This document shows, in pieces, positions 8,368 through 14,894 of a DNA stretch of 20,400 nt (position 1 is its first letter; every line of letters begins with the position of its first letter). The position numbers and the translations under genes were made by a program. Below the pieces are notes generated by a model. The model saw nothing but the letters and a program-made list of their open reading frames with translations, was not told the DNA's origin and did not search any database. This DNA comes from Comamonadaceae bacterium (GTDB taxonomy: Bacteria; Pseudomonadota; Gammaproteobacteria; Burkholderiales; Burkholderiaceae_C), in NCBI GenBank assembly GCA_947461325.1, contig CANHLD010000014.1:1-20400 (forward strand). Reading direction: 5' to 3'.

Positions 8368-9854
8368 ACCTGCCCCCAGCGCTGCAATGCCAGCATCACA
8401 TGGTCGGTGTCCGAAAAAGGCAGTTTCTGTCCTTTGACTTCCTGGTAGGTTTCATGGCCTTTACCCGCTATCAACAACACATCTTTTGATTTCGCATGCG
8501 CGATGCAGTTGGCAATCGCGATTGATCGATCGAGTTGCACCTCTGCCTTGTCGGGTTGCTGCATGCCTTGCAGCATTTGATGGACTATGAATTGCGGGTC
8601 TTCATGGCGCGGGTTGTCGCTGGTCAGGCACACCACGTCTGCGTTTTCTTCTGCACTTCGTGCCATAGGCGCACGCTTGCTGCTGTCGCGATCGCCGCCG
8701 CAACCCAATACGCAGTGCAAGCGGCCGCCCCGCGCATGCGCCCAAGGACGCAAGGCCTGCAAAGCCTTGGCCACTGCATCAGGTGTGTGGGCATAGTCCA
8801 CCACCACAGCAGGTGTTTGTGCAGAGCCCATGGTTTGCATCCGTCCCGGCACAGGGTCTAAGTTGGCGCATGCGTCGACGGCGTGTTGCAAGCTGTGGCC
8901 TGTATCCACCAGCACGGCGATGACGCCCAATAAATTCATCAGATTGAATTCACCCAATGCCGTCGTTACCAACTTCACATGGAGTGAGCCTTGGTGAACC
9001 ACACATGCCATGCCTTGCGCCGTGGTTTGAATGTCGCTAGCGTGAATGTCTGCGTCTGCACGCAAAGAGACAGTCCAGACACGCACGGAACCGTCTTTCA
9101 ACATGACCGCCAATTCACGGCCTTTGTCATCATCTGTGTTGATGACCGCTGATTGCAAATCCGGCCATTGAAACAAACTTAATTTGGCCTGCCAATACGC
9201 TTGCATGCTGCCGTGGTAATCCAAATGGTCTTGGGTGAAATTGGTGAAGATGGCGGTGCGTATATGGCAACCTGATAAGCGATGCTCAACCAGACCTATG
9301 GATGAAGCCTCCATAGCGCAGGCACTCACGCCTTCATTTACCCAGCGACGCAATTGGGTTTGCAATTGCAAAGGGTCAGGGGATGTCAAACCTGTACTTT
9401 GCATGTCTGCAGGTTCACCCATACCCAGTGTCCCGACAACCGCGCACCGTTGGCCCAGACGACTCAAGGCCTGCGCCAGCCACCAGGCGGTGGATGTTTT
9501 GCCGTTGGTACCTGTCACCGCCATCAAGCGCAAATGCATGCTGGGGGTTTCGTAATACGCATCTGCAATCGCACCGCTGGCGGCCTTCAAACCCAGGTAA
9601 CTGCCTATGGGCGCATCATGCAAAGCCAAGTCGTTCAAGGCTTCAAAAGACTCCAACCCTTCTGCCTCAACCAAGCAAGCCGCAGCACCTTGTTGCAATG
9701 CTTGCAGCACATGGTGCCTGGCATCCGTGGTTTGGCCGGTCCATGCAAAAAAAGCATCCCCTTGGCGCACACGGCGACTGTCGGATTGCAATTGCGCTGG
9801 CGCGCGCTCACGCAGCCACTGTGCAGCTTGTTCGGGGCTGTGCATGAGCTGCAT
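8364..9854 (-). CDS. murE: UDP-MurNAc-L-alanyl-D-glutamate--2,6-diaminopimelate ligase
   Basis: MurE adds the third residue of the stem peptide with ATP. The 496-residue protein has the P-loop GTNGKTSTA (115-123), EASSIGL (182-188), TNFTQDHLDYHG (204-215) and K224 in QAKLSLF, expected to be carbamylated. The substrate-selecting motif is DNPRHEDP at 413-420; DNPR is the known signature of meso-DAP-adding enzymes, so the wall is of the DAP type. The ATG at 9854 shares one base with the ftsI stop (TGATG). A TTG one codon upstream and an ATG at 9845 are less likely starts. The stop overlaps murF as ATGA. Confidence 0.96.
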   Translation of the reverse strand: MQLMHSPEQAAQWLRERAPAQLQSDSRRVRQGDAFFAWTGQTTDARHHVLQALQQGAAACLVEAEGLESFEALNDLALHDAPIGSYLGLKAASGAIADAYYETPSMHLRLMAVTGTNGKTSTAWWLAQALSRLGQRCAVVGTLGMGEPADMQSTGLTSPDPLQLQTQLRRWVNEGVSACAMEASSIGLVEHRLSGCHIRTAIFTNFTQDHLDYHGSMQAYWQAKLSLFQWPDLQSAVINTDDDKGRELAVMLKDGSVRVWTVSLRADADIHASDIQTTAQGMACVVHQGSLHVKLVTTALGEFNLMNLLGVIAVLVDTGHSLQHAVDACANLDPVPGRMQTMGSAQTPAVVVDYAHTPDAVAKALQALRPWAHARGGRLHCVLGCGGDRDSSKRAPMARSAEENADVVCLTSDNPRHEDPQFIVHQMLQGMQQPDKAEVQLDRSIAIANCIAHAKSKDVLLIAGKGHETYQEVKGQKLPFSDTDHVMLALQRWGQV

Positions 9855-11590
9855 CAAAATGACTCCGCTTCTGCTTTGGCCACCACTTGAGGCTTGACCG
9901 CCATGTCAGGTTGCACTTCCAGCATACGCAAGGTTTGTTGCACGGTTTGGCTAAATACTGGCGCGGCTACTTCGCCGCCGAAATAATGTCCGTTGCTGGG
10001 CTCATCAATCATCACGGCCACCACGATGCGCGGCTTTTCAATGGGCGCCATGCCGACAAAAAAACCACGGTATTTTTTCTCGGCGTAGCTTTTGCCTTCG
10101 AGTTTGTGCGCCGTGCCTGTTTTTCCGCCCACCGAATAACCCATGGTTTGCGCTTTCGGTGCGGTGCCGCCTGCGCCGGTCACCAAATGCAACATGTTGC
10201 GTACTTGGCTGGCGTGTTCTGCGGAGATGACGCGAACGCCTGCGAGTTTGTCCTGGTGCTTGATCAAACTGGTGGGCACCATTTCACCGTCTCTGGCAAA
10301 CATGGTGTAGGCCTGTGCCAATTGAAACAAACTGGTGGACAAGCCATAGCCGTAACTCATGGTGGCTTGCTCCATGGGGCGCCAGCTTTTATAAGGGCGC
10401 AAACGGCCGGCGACTGCGCCTGGAAAAGGCACTTGGGGTTTTTGTCCGAAACCTACCTGGGTATACATGTCCCACATGTCCTTGGGCGGCATTTTCATGG
10501 CGATCTTGACGGTGCCAATATTGCTGGATTTTTGAATCACTTCTGACACGCTCAACACACCATGTGGATGGGCATCGGTCACGGTCATGCCATACATACT
10601 GACCTTGCCCGGAGAGGTGTCGATCATGGTTTCAGGCTTGACCAAACCCTTTTCCATGGCCAGTCCGATGATCAAGGGCTTCATGGTGGAGCCCGGCTCG
10701 AAAGTGTCTGTTAATGCTCTGTTGCGCAACTGCGCGCCATTGAGGTTGCTGCGTTTATCGGGGTTGTAACTGGGGTAGTTGGCCAGTGCCAGCACATCAC
10801 CGGTTTGCGCATCCAGCACCACCACACTGCCTGCAGCAGCTTTGTTTTGCAACACCGCTTCACGCAAGCGTTGGTAAGCAAAGTACTGCACCTTGCTGTC
10901 GATGCTGAGTTGCAAGTCTTTACCTTCTTCGGGCGGCACCAGGTCGCCGATACCTTCCACTACTTGACCTTGCCCGTTTTTGATGACACGACGTGTGCCG
11001 TTCTTGCCACCGAGATGGGTATTGAATGTCAGTTCGACGCCCTCTTGTCCGGTGTTCTCCACATTGGTGAAACCGACCACGTGTGCTGCTGCTTCGCCTT
11101 GCGGGTACATGCGTTTGTATTCCATGGTGGTGTAGATGCCATGGATACCAAGTGCTTTGATTTTTTTGCCTGTCGCGTCATCCATTTGCCTGCGCAACCA
11201 CACATGTCGGCGCTTCGTGTCGCTGACTTTCTTTTGCAGTTCATTCAACGGCATATCCAAGAGCAAAGCCAACTCTTTGAGTTGCGATGTGTCTACATCC
11301 ATTTCTTCCGGGCTGGCCCAAATGCTGGGCATAGGAACGCTTGACGCCAATATCAATCCGTTGCGGTCCAGGATACGGCCACGGTTGGCCGGAATATCGA
11401 GTTGCCTCTCAAAGCGCACCGTGCCTTGTTTGATGAAAAAAGCATTGCCCACGACTTGCACATAAACAGCCCGCACCACCAAACCAATGAAACCCAAGGC
11501 AATACAAGCCACAATAAATTGACTGCGCCAAATAGGCGTCTTGCTAGCCAGCAATGGGTTGGTGGAATATTGAACGCTGCGGCTGCTCAC
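9854..11590 (-). CDS. ftsI: Septal peptidoglycan transpeptidase PBP3
   Basis: FtsI is the class B penicillin-binding protein that crosslinks septal peptidoglycan in partnership with FtsW. The 578-residue protein has a short cytoplasmic tail, one membrane anchor at about residues 23-45, a pedestal domain beginning with IPANRGRILDRNG (66-78), and a transpeptidase domain. Active-site motifs are GSTMK with catalytic S301 and K304, SSN at 355-357, and KTGT at 490-493. The start is GTG at 11590, overlapping the ftsL stop as GTGA, with AAGGA 7 nt upstream. The end overlaps murE by one base. Other class B PBPs share the fold, but location between ftsL and murE makes FtsI nearly certain. Confidence 0.97.
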   Translation of the reverse strand: MSSRSVQYSTNPLLASKTPIWRSQFIVACIALGFIGLVVRAVYVQVVGNAFFIKQGTVRFERQLDIPANRGRILDRNGLILASSVPMPSIWASPEEMDVDTSQLKELALLLDMPLNELQKKVSDTKRRHVWLRRQMDDATGKKIKALGIHGIYTTMEYKRMYPQGEAAAHVVGFTNVENTGQEGVELTFNTHLGGKNGTRRVIKNGQGQVVEGIGDLVPPEEGKDLQLSIDSKVQYFAYQRLREAVLQNKAAAGSVVVLDAQTGDVLALANYPSYNPDKRSNLNGAQLRNRALTDTFEPGSTMKPLIIGLAMEKGLVKPETMIDTSPGKVSMYGMTVTDAHPHGVLSVSEVIQKSSNIGTVKIAMKMPPKDMWDMYTQVGFGQKPQVPFPGAVAGRLRPYKSWRPMEQATMSYGYGLSTSLFQLAQAYTMFARDGEMVPTSLIKHQDKLAGVRVISAEHASQVRNMLHLVTGAGGTAPKAQTMGYSVGGKTGTAHKLEGKSYAEKKYRGFFVGMAPIEKPRIVVAVMIDEPSNGHYFGGEVAAPVFSQTVQQTLRMLEVQPDMAVKPQVVAKAEAESF

Positions 11591-11898
11591 TGCTGTTCCT
11601 TGTGCGCGTCGGCTGCGGCGCTCTCGACCGTCGTGGTGACTGGCGCGGCATATTGGGTGATAGCAGGCGAAATGGTTCGCATATTGAGTTGTTCGTGTGC
11701 GATTTTTTCAACCCGCAATGGTGTTGCTTGTGAACCTCTTTCAATATCGAGCCTGTCGTATTCATTCTCCAGACGCTGCGCCTGCGCTTTGGCGCGGTCG
11801 AGTTCGGTGTAGAGACGGCGCGATTCATACTGTGTTCGCACCAAGTACAAAGCGCTCATCAACACCGATAACAACAACAAAGCAGATACACGTGTCAT
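11587..11898 (-). CDS. ftsL: Cell division protein FtsL
   Basis: FtsL is a small bitopic membrane protein which, with FtsB and FtsQ, links early and late divisome proteins and helps activate FtsW-FtsI. The 103-residue product has a very short N-terminus, a hydrophobic segment at about residues 4-20, then a periplasmic stretch rich in Arg, Glu and Leu (about 25-60) predicted to be a coiled coil, including LENEYDRLDIERG. The C-terminal tail is low in motifs. Sequence alone identifies this family weakly, but size, topology and position between rsmH and ftsI are decisive. The ATG at 11898 overlaps the rsmH stop as ATGA, with GGAG upstream; the stop overlaps ftsI as GTGA. Confidence 0.93.
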   Translation of the reverse strand: MTRVSALLLLSVLMSALYLVRTQYESRRLYTELDRAKAQAQRLENEYDRLDIERGSQATPLRVEKIAHEQLNMRTISPAITQYAAPVTTTVESAAADAHKEQQ

Positions 11899-12824
11899 GC
11901 CTGCTCCTGCGCAGCGGGTAAGCGTTCGGCCACCCGCATGATGGCGCTGCGGCTGCGCGGATTGGCTTTGATTTCTTCGTCCGATGGACGTTGACGCCCC
12001 AATGCGCGCAATGCCAAATCAGGCGCCACCGCAAACGGTGTACGCCGGTCATACACCTCGCGCGAATGTTTGGCAATGAATTGTTTGACCATGCGGTCTT
12101 CCAATGAATGAAAACTGATCACCACCAAACGCCCTCCGGGTGCGAGTACATGCAAGCTGGCATCCAGCGCTTGCTGCAATTCCTCGAGTTCACCGTTGAT
12201 GAAAATGCGAAAGGCTTGAAAGGTGCGGGTGGCCGGGTTTTGCCCGGGCTCACGGGTTTTGACAATATCGGCAATGAGCGCGGCCATGCCCAATGTGGTG
12301 TCAGGCAACTGCCCGGCATCGCGCTTGGCAGTGATGGCTTTGGCAATGCCGTTGGCAAAACGTTCTTCTCCGAGTTCACGTATCACCTGTGCGATTTGTT
12401 CGTTTTTTGCTTCTAGCAGCCACTCGTACACGCTTTGGCCTCGGCTGCTGTCCATCCGCATGTCCAGTGGACCGTCGTTGCGAAACGAGAAGCCGCGTTG
12501 CGGGTTGTCGATTTGCGGTGAGCTCACTCCCAGATCCATCAACACGCCGTTGACGCTTCGGGCCGGTAACTGGCCCAGGCTGGCAAACCCCTGGTGGTGT
12601 ATCTGCAACCTCGGGTCGTTGAGCGCTTGTGCACTCTGAATCGCTTGCGGGTCCTTGTCGAAGGCAATCAACATTCCCCGGGGCGACAAACTGTCCAAGA
12701 TGCGCTTTGCATGCCCGCCTCGGCCAAAGGTTGTGTCGACATAGGTGGCTTCGGCCTGGACGTCCAGCGCCTCGACCGCCTCCTTCAACATGACGGTGGT
12801 GTGTGCCCATTCAGTCGTTGCCAT
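11895..12824 (-). CDS. rsmH: 16S rRNA (cytosine(1402)-N(4))-methyltransferase
   Basis: RsmH (formerly MraW) methylates N4 of C1402 in the ribosomal P site of 16S rRNA using S-adenosylmethionine. The 309-residue length is close to the E. coli protein. The start HTTVMLKEAVEAL, the SAM-binding DTTFGRGGHA (30-39), AFDKDPQAI (54-62), GVLMDLGVSSPQID (93-106), GFSFRNDGPLDMRMD (111-125) and VISFHSLEDRMVK (235-247) are family signatures. The ATG at 12824 is 6 nt after the mraZ stop; no good Shine-Dalgarno sits at the usual distance, so translation may depend on ribosomes finishing mraZ (inference). The end overlaps ftsL as ATGA. Confidence 0.97.
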   Translation of the reverse strand: MATTEWAHTTVMLKEAVEALDVQAEATYVDTTFGRGGHAKRILDSLSPRGMLIAFDKDPQAIQSAQALNDPRLQIHHQGFASLGQLPARSVNGVLMDLGVSSPQIDNPQRGFSFRNDGPLDMRMDSSRGQSVYEWLLEAKNEQIAQVIRELGEERFANGIAKAITAKRDAGQLPDTTLGMAALIADIVKTREPGQNPATRTFQAFRIFINGELEELQQALDASLHVLAPGGRLVVISFHSLEDRMVKQFIAKHSREVYDRRTPFAVAPDLALRALGRQRPSDEEIKANPRSRSAIMRVAERLPAAQEQA

Positions 12825-12830
12825 TCCACG

Positions 12831-13259
12831 TTAAATCGAAAAATCCCGCAGCACATCAGGCATGTCGCCTTGCATGGCCTGGGCTTCCTGAGCGTCATAG
12901 GTGGACTTGTCCCACAGTTCAAAGTGGCTGCCCATTCCTAACAAAATCGTTTCTTTACTGATGTGGGTGGCGGCTCGCAACTCGGGCGAAATCAATACTC
13001 GCCCTGTGCTGTCCATGTCCACATCCATGGCATTACCTAGAAATATGCGTTTCCACCAATGTGCGGTCATCGGCAAAGCGGCCACCCGCTCGCGAAACTT
13101 TTCCCATTCGCTGCGCGGGAAAAGCATGAGGCAGCCATGCGGGTGTCTTGTGATGGTGAGTTGTCCGGCTGCGGTCGCACTCAGCACATCACGGTGCCTT
13201 GTGGGCACCGATAAACGGCCTTTGGCATCCAAACTCAGCGACGACGCACCTTGAAACAC
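12831..13259 (-). CDS. mraZ: Transcriptional regulator MraZ, first gene of the dcw cluster
   Basis: MraZ is a DNA-binding protein of the SpoVT/AbrB fold that forms ring-shaped oligomers and, in E. coli, represses its own dcw promoter. The 142-residue product has two matching half-domains: LDAKGRLSVPTRHR at 10-23 and MDSTGRVLISPELR at 82-95, each with the DxxGR...P...R signature. The start is GTG at 13259, giving the typical N-terminus MFQGASSLSLDAKGRL; AAGGGG lies 9 nt upstream. No ATG nearby fits. It leads the operon and is followed by rsmH after 6 nt. The repeated boxes just upstream are its probable operator, so autoregulation is likely (inference). Confidence 0.97.
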   Translation of the reverse strand: MFQGASSLSLDAKGRLSVPTRHRDVLSATAAGQLTITRHPHGCLMLFPRSEWEKFRERVAALPMTAHWWKRIFLGNAMDVDMDSTGRVLISPELRAATHISKETILLGMGSHFELWDKSTYDAQEAQAMQGDMPDVLRDFSI

Positions 13260-13268
13260 GGCGATAAA

Positions 13269-13274
13269 CCCCTT
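13269..13274 (-). promoter_or_regulatory. Probable mraZ Shine-Dalgarno site for a GTG start
   Basis: The minus strand reads AAGGGG, 9 nt before the GTG at 13259. It supports the GTG start, which is also where MraZ homology begins. Confidence 0.55.
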
Positions 13275-13308
13275 CGAGACAAAACAAGTTCGACAATGCG
13301 AGGAATCT

Positions 13309-13344
13309 CACATTTTTCCACTTATTACCACTTGTTTGCACTTT
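13309..13344 (-). promoter_or_regulatory. Array of four 10-bp-spaced MraZ boxes
   Basis: On the minus strand, AAGTG cores lie at plus-strand positions 13339-13343, 13329-13333 and 13319-13323, and a variant ATGTG at 13309-13313. The spacing is exactly 10 bp each time. The first three are preceded or followed by A/T, and two read AAGTGG. Published MraZ operators are short tandem repeats near mraZ starts (TGGGA-type in E. coli, AAAGTG-type decamers in Mollicutes), and these fit the latter. The array lies 50-85 nt upstream of mraZ. Repeat and spacing are seen directly; MraZ binding is inferred. Confidence 0.75.
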
Positions 13345-13368
13345 AACAGAGATTTATCGAAACACCAA
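13340..13368 (-). promoter_or_regulatory. Candidate dcw (mraZ) promoter
   Basis: A possible -35 TTGGTG (13363-13368) and -10 TAAAGT (13340-13345) are separated by 17 nt on the minus strand. Matches to consensus are modest (3/6 and 4/6), and other AT-rich combinations exist in the 120 bp upstream. If correct, the -10 overlaps the first MraZ box, which would suit repression. A promoter somewhere in 13345-13500 is likely because a terminator precedes it; this exact site is a guess. Confidence 0.25.
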
Positions 13369-13500
13369 TCAAATTTGCGGTTTTATAAATAAAATCAACA
13401 ACTTAGAGCCTATATCGAATATGAATACTTTCAAAAAATCCAATACACAATAAGCACTTAGCATTTTCTTTGAAAGTGGTTTATCAGCTTTTTTGCGTCC

Positions 13501-13531
13501 AAAAAAAATGCAGGCCGTTACCGGCCTGCAT
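13501..13531 (-). terminator. Rho-independent terminator after the dksA-type gene
   Basis: A perfect 10-bp stem, ATGCAGGCCG paired with CGGCCTGCAT (13508-13517 and 13522-13531), has a 4-nt loop. On the minus strand it is followed by eight T (13508-13501). It lies 27 nt beyond the stop at 13558 and separates that gene from the dcw cluster, which therefore needs its own promoter. Confidence 0.92.
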
Positions 13532-13557
13532 GTGGGTGATAACGCACAAGTTGCTGG

Positions 13558-14760
13558 TTAATCGCCAAACATCTTTTGCTTGAGTTCGCGGCGCTGCTGC
13601 GCTTCGAGTGACAAAGTAGCCGTAGGTCGGGCAATCAAGCGACCCACGCCTATGGGCTCGCCGGTTTCATCGCAATAACCATAGTCGCCGCTGTCGATGC
13701 GGGAGATGGATTGCTCGATTTTCTTCAGCAGCTTGCGTTCGCGGTCGCGGGTGCGCAATTCGAGGGCGTGTTCTTCCTCGATGGTGGCGCGATCAGCAGG
13801 ATCCGGCACGATGACAGTGTCTTCGCGCAAATGCTCGGTGGTTTCACCGGCATTGACCAAAATATCCGTTTTGAGTTGCACCAGTTTGTGACGAAAGAAT
13901 GCCATTTGCAAGCTGTTCATGTATTCGTCGTCAGGCATGGCAATGACTTCGACATCCGTGATGGTGTCAGCGGTTTTGGTTTTCCAGTTGTTCACCAATT
14001 TAGGGTCTTTGACTGGCAACACAGGAACCACAGCAGGCAATGTCGGTGTGGACATGGGACCGTAGCTGGATTTGGCCGTGGTGGAAGCCACGCTTTGTCC
14101 GGGAGGAGGTGGCATCATGGCCATGGCTTTGGCGGCACGTGGTGATTTTTTCGCAACCTCTGCGGCAGCGGTAGATGGCGTAGCTGTCGCTTTGACGGCT
14201 GTGGTTTTGGCGGGGGAGTTTTTGGTAGCGCTGGTCACGGATGGGGTAGCAGTTTTTGCAGTTGTGGTTTTTTTGGCGGAAGGCGGAGTTTTGACCGGGG
14301 TCTTGGACACTTGGCCTTGTCGGGGGGCTGTTGAAGTTTTGGCTACTGCTTTTTTGACAGGTGCAGATTTGGAGGGTTTGGAAGCAAGCACCGGCTTCTT
14401 CGCCGAAGCGTTTTTGGTTGATACGGGTTTTTTGACCGTTGCTTTTTGGACAGGAACTGCTTTTTTAGCAACAGCTTTTTTCACGGGTACAGCTTTTTTA
14501 ACTACCGCCTTTTTCACGGGTACAGCTTTTTTAACTGCCGCCTTTTTCACGGGTGCGGCTTTTTTAGCGACTGCTTTCTTGGCTGGGGCCGTGGGCTTTT
14601 TGGCAGGCACCGATTTTTTGGCAGCGGGCTTGGCGACAGGTTTTTTCACCGCAGACTTAGACGCAGAGGCGGCTTTTTTGGCAACGGTTTTTTTAACAGG
14701 CGCTTTGGCGACGGGTTTCGATTTGCCTTTGGCGCTGGCTTTTTGCTTGGTAGATTTCAC
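13558..14760 (-). CDS. dksA: DksA/TraR-family RNA polymerase-binding protein with long lysine/alanine-rich N-terminal tail
   Basis: DksA binds the RNA polymerase secondary channel and, with ppGpp, resets rRNA and amino-acid promoters. The 400-residue product is more than twice the usual length (about 150). Residues 280-400 are the DksA part: a coiled coil whose tip carries DPADRA (320-325), matching the functional DxxDxA motif, then RTRDRERKLLKKIEQSI and a C-terminal globule SGDYGYCDETGEPIG. The zinc finger is degenerate: only C363 of four cysteines remains, the others being T366, S and A. Residues 1-210 are dominated by KKAV, AKK and PVKKA motifs resembling histone H1-like tails; 210-280 is a proline-rich linker. 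Start: GTG at 14760, 7 nt after AGGAG; the nearby ATG hits a stop at once. The terminator follows. Whether it is the main DksA or a paralogue is unknown. Confidence 0.9.
   Translation of the reverse strand: MKSTKQKASAKGKSKPVAKAPVKKTVAKKAASASKSAVKKPVAKPAAKKSVPAKKPTAPAKKAVAKKAAPVKKAAVKKAVPVKKAVVKKAVPVKKAVAKKAVPVQKATVKKPVSTKNASAKKPVLASKPSKSAPVKKAVAKTSTAPRQGQVSKTPVKTPPSAKKTTTAKTATPSVTSATKNSPAKTTAVKATATPSTAAAEVAKKSPRAAKAMAMMPPPPGQSVASTTAKSSYGPMSTPTLPAVVPVLPVKDPKLVNNWKTKTADTITDVEVIAMPDDEYMNSLQMAFFRHKLVQLKTDILVNAGETTEHLREDTVIVPDPADRATIEEEHALELRTRDRERKLLKKIEQSISRIDSGDYGYCDETGEPIGVGRLIARPTATLSLEAQQRRELKQKMFGD
14449..14580 (-). repeat. 33-bp tandem repeat encoding the PVKKAV tail units
   Basis: Units begin at 14482, 14515 and 14548 with CACGGGT on the plus strand, exactly 33 bp (11 codons) apart. 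The first two differ at only one base; the third has drifted, and a more degenerate copy begins near 14449. Each encodes an 11-residue PVKKAxxKKAV-type unit. In-frame length change by slippage or recombination would keep the reading frame. Confidence 0.8.
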
Positions 14761-14767
14761 TGCATAT

Positions 14768-14772
14768 CTCCT
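14768..14772 (-). promoter_or_regulatory. Shine-Dalgarno site that sets the dksA GTG start
   Basis: AGGAG on the minus strand is 7 nt before the GTG at 14760. The ATG between them is out of frame and reaches TGA at the second codon after it, so GTG is the only sensible start. Confidence 0.75.
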
Positions 14773-14784
14773 GTCAGCCGGGCC

Positions 14785-14809
14785 CGGGGAATTCAAATAA
14801 AACTCCCCG
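14785..14809 (-). other. Hairpin in the leader of the dksA-type gene
   Basis: CGGGGA (14785-14790) pairs with TCCCCG (14804-14809), extended by TT/AA after one mismatch. On the minus strand it lies 12 nt before the Shine-Dalgarno site. On the plus strand it is followed after 7 nt by a run of about ten T, but no plus-strand gene needs a terminator here. If transcription starts near 14815 (see candidate promoter) it would sit at the 5' end of the mRNA. Role unknown. Confidence 0.45.
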
Positions 14810-14823
14810 ACTGCTGTTTTTTT

Positions 14824-14852
14824 TTTACATATTCACCAACTTTTTCTCGCAA
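14824..14852 (-). promoter_or_regulatory. Candidate promoter of the dksA-type gene
   Basis: On the minus strand TTGCGA (14847-14852) and TGTAAA (14824-14829) are 17 nt apart, each 4/6 to the sigma-70 consensus, inside a 134-bp gap. An imperfect palindrome with ATAAG/CTTAT arms (14852-14863) abuts the -35. The gap and the base composition make a promoter here plausible; the exact boxes are tentative. Confidence 0.3.
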
Positions 14853-14894
14853 TAAGACCTTATCACTTGCTGGCCATTGGCGCGCGGATTGTAC

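Noticed and set aside
13441..13500. Further MraZ boxes (AAGTG-like words near 13453 and 13473)
   Set aside because: They are isolated, partly on the opposite strand, and not in a regular 10-bp array, so chance in AT-rich DNA is enough to explain them.
14072..14800. A 242-codon plus-strand open frame opposite the dksA-type gene
   Set aside because: It is the complement of the repetitive lysine/alanine codons, giving a low-complexity Ala/Phe/Thr product. The minus-strand frame has the DksA domain, a Shine-Dalgarno site and a terminator.
14785..14826. Possible plus-strand terminator (hairpin plus T run)
   Set aside because: No plus-strand gene lies upstream, the stem is short, and 7 nt separate it from the T run. 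It is recorded only as a leader hairpin.
14849..14866. Zur box upstream of the dksA-type gene
   Set aside because: The palindrome has GTGATA and GCAATA half-sites, but they are 6 nt apart, unlike known Zur spacing. It is kept only as an unassigned palindrome.
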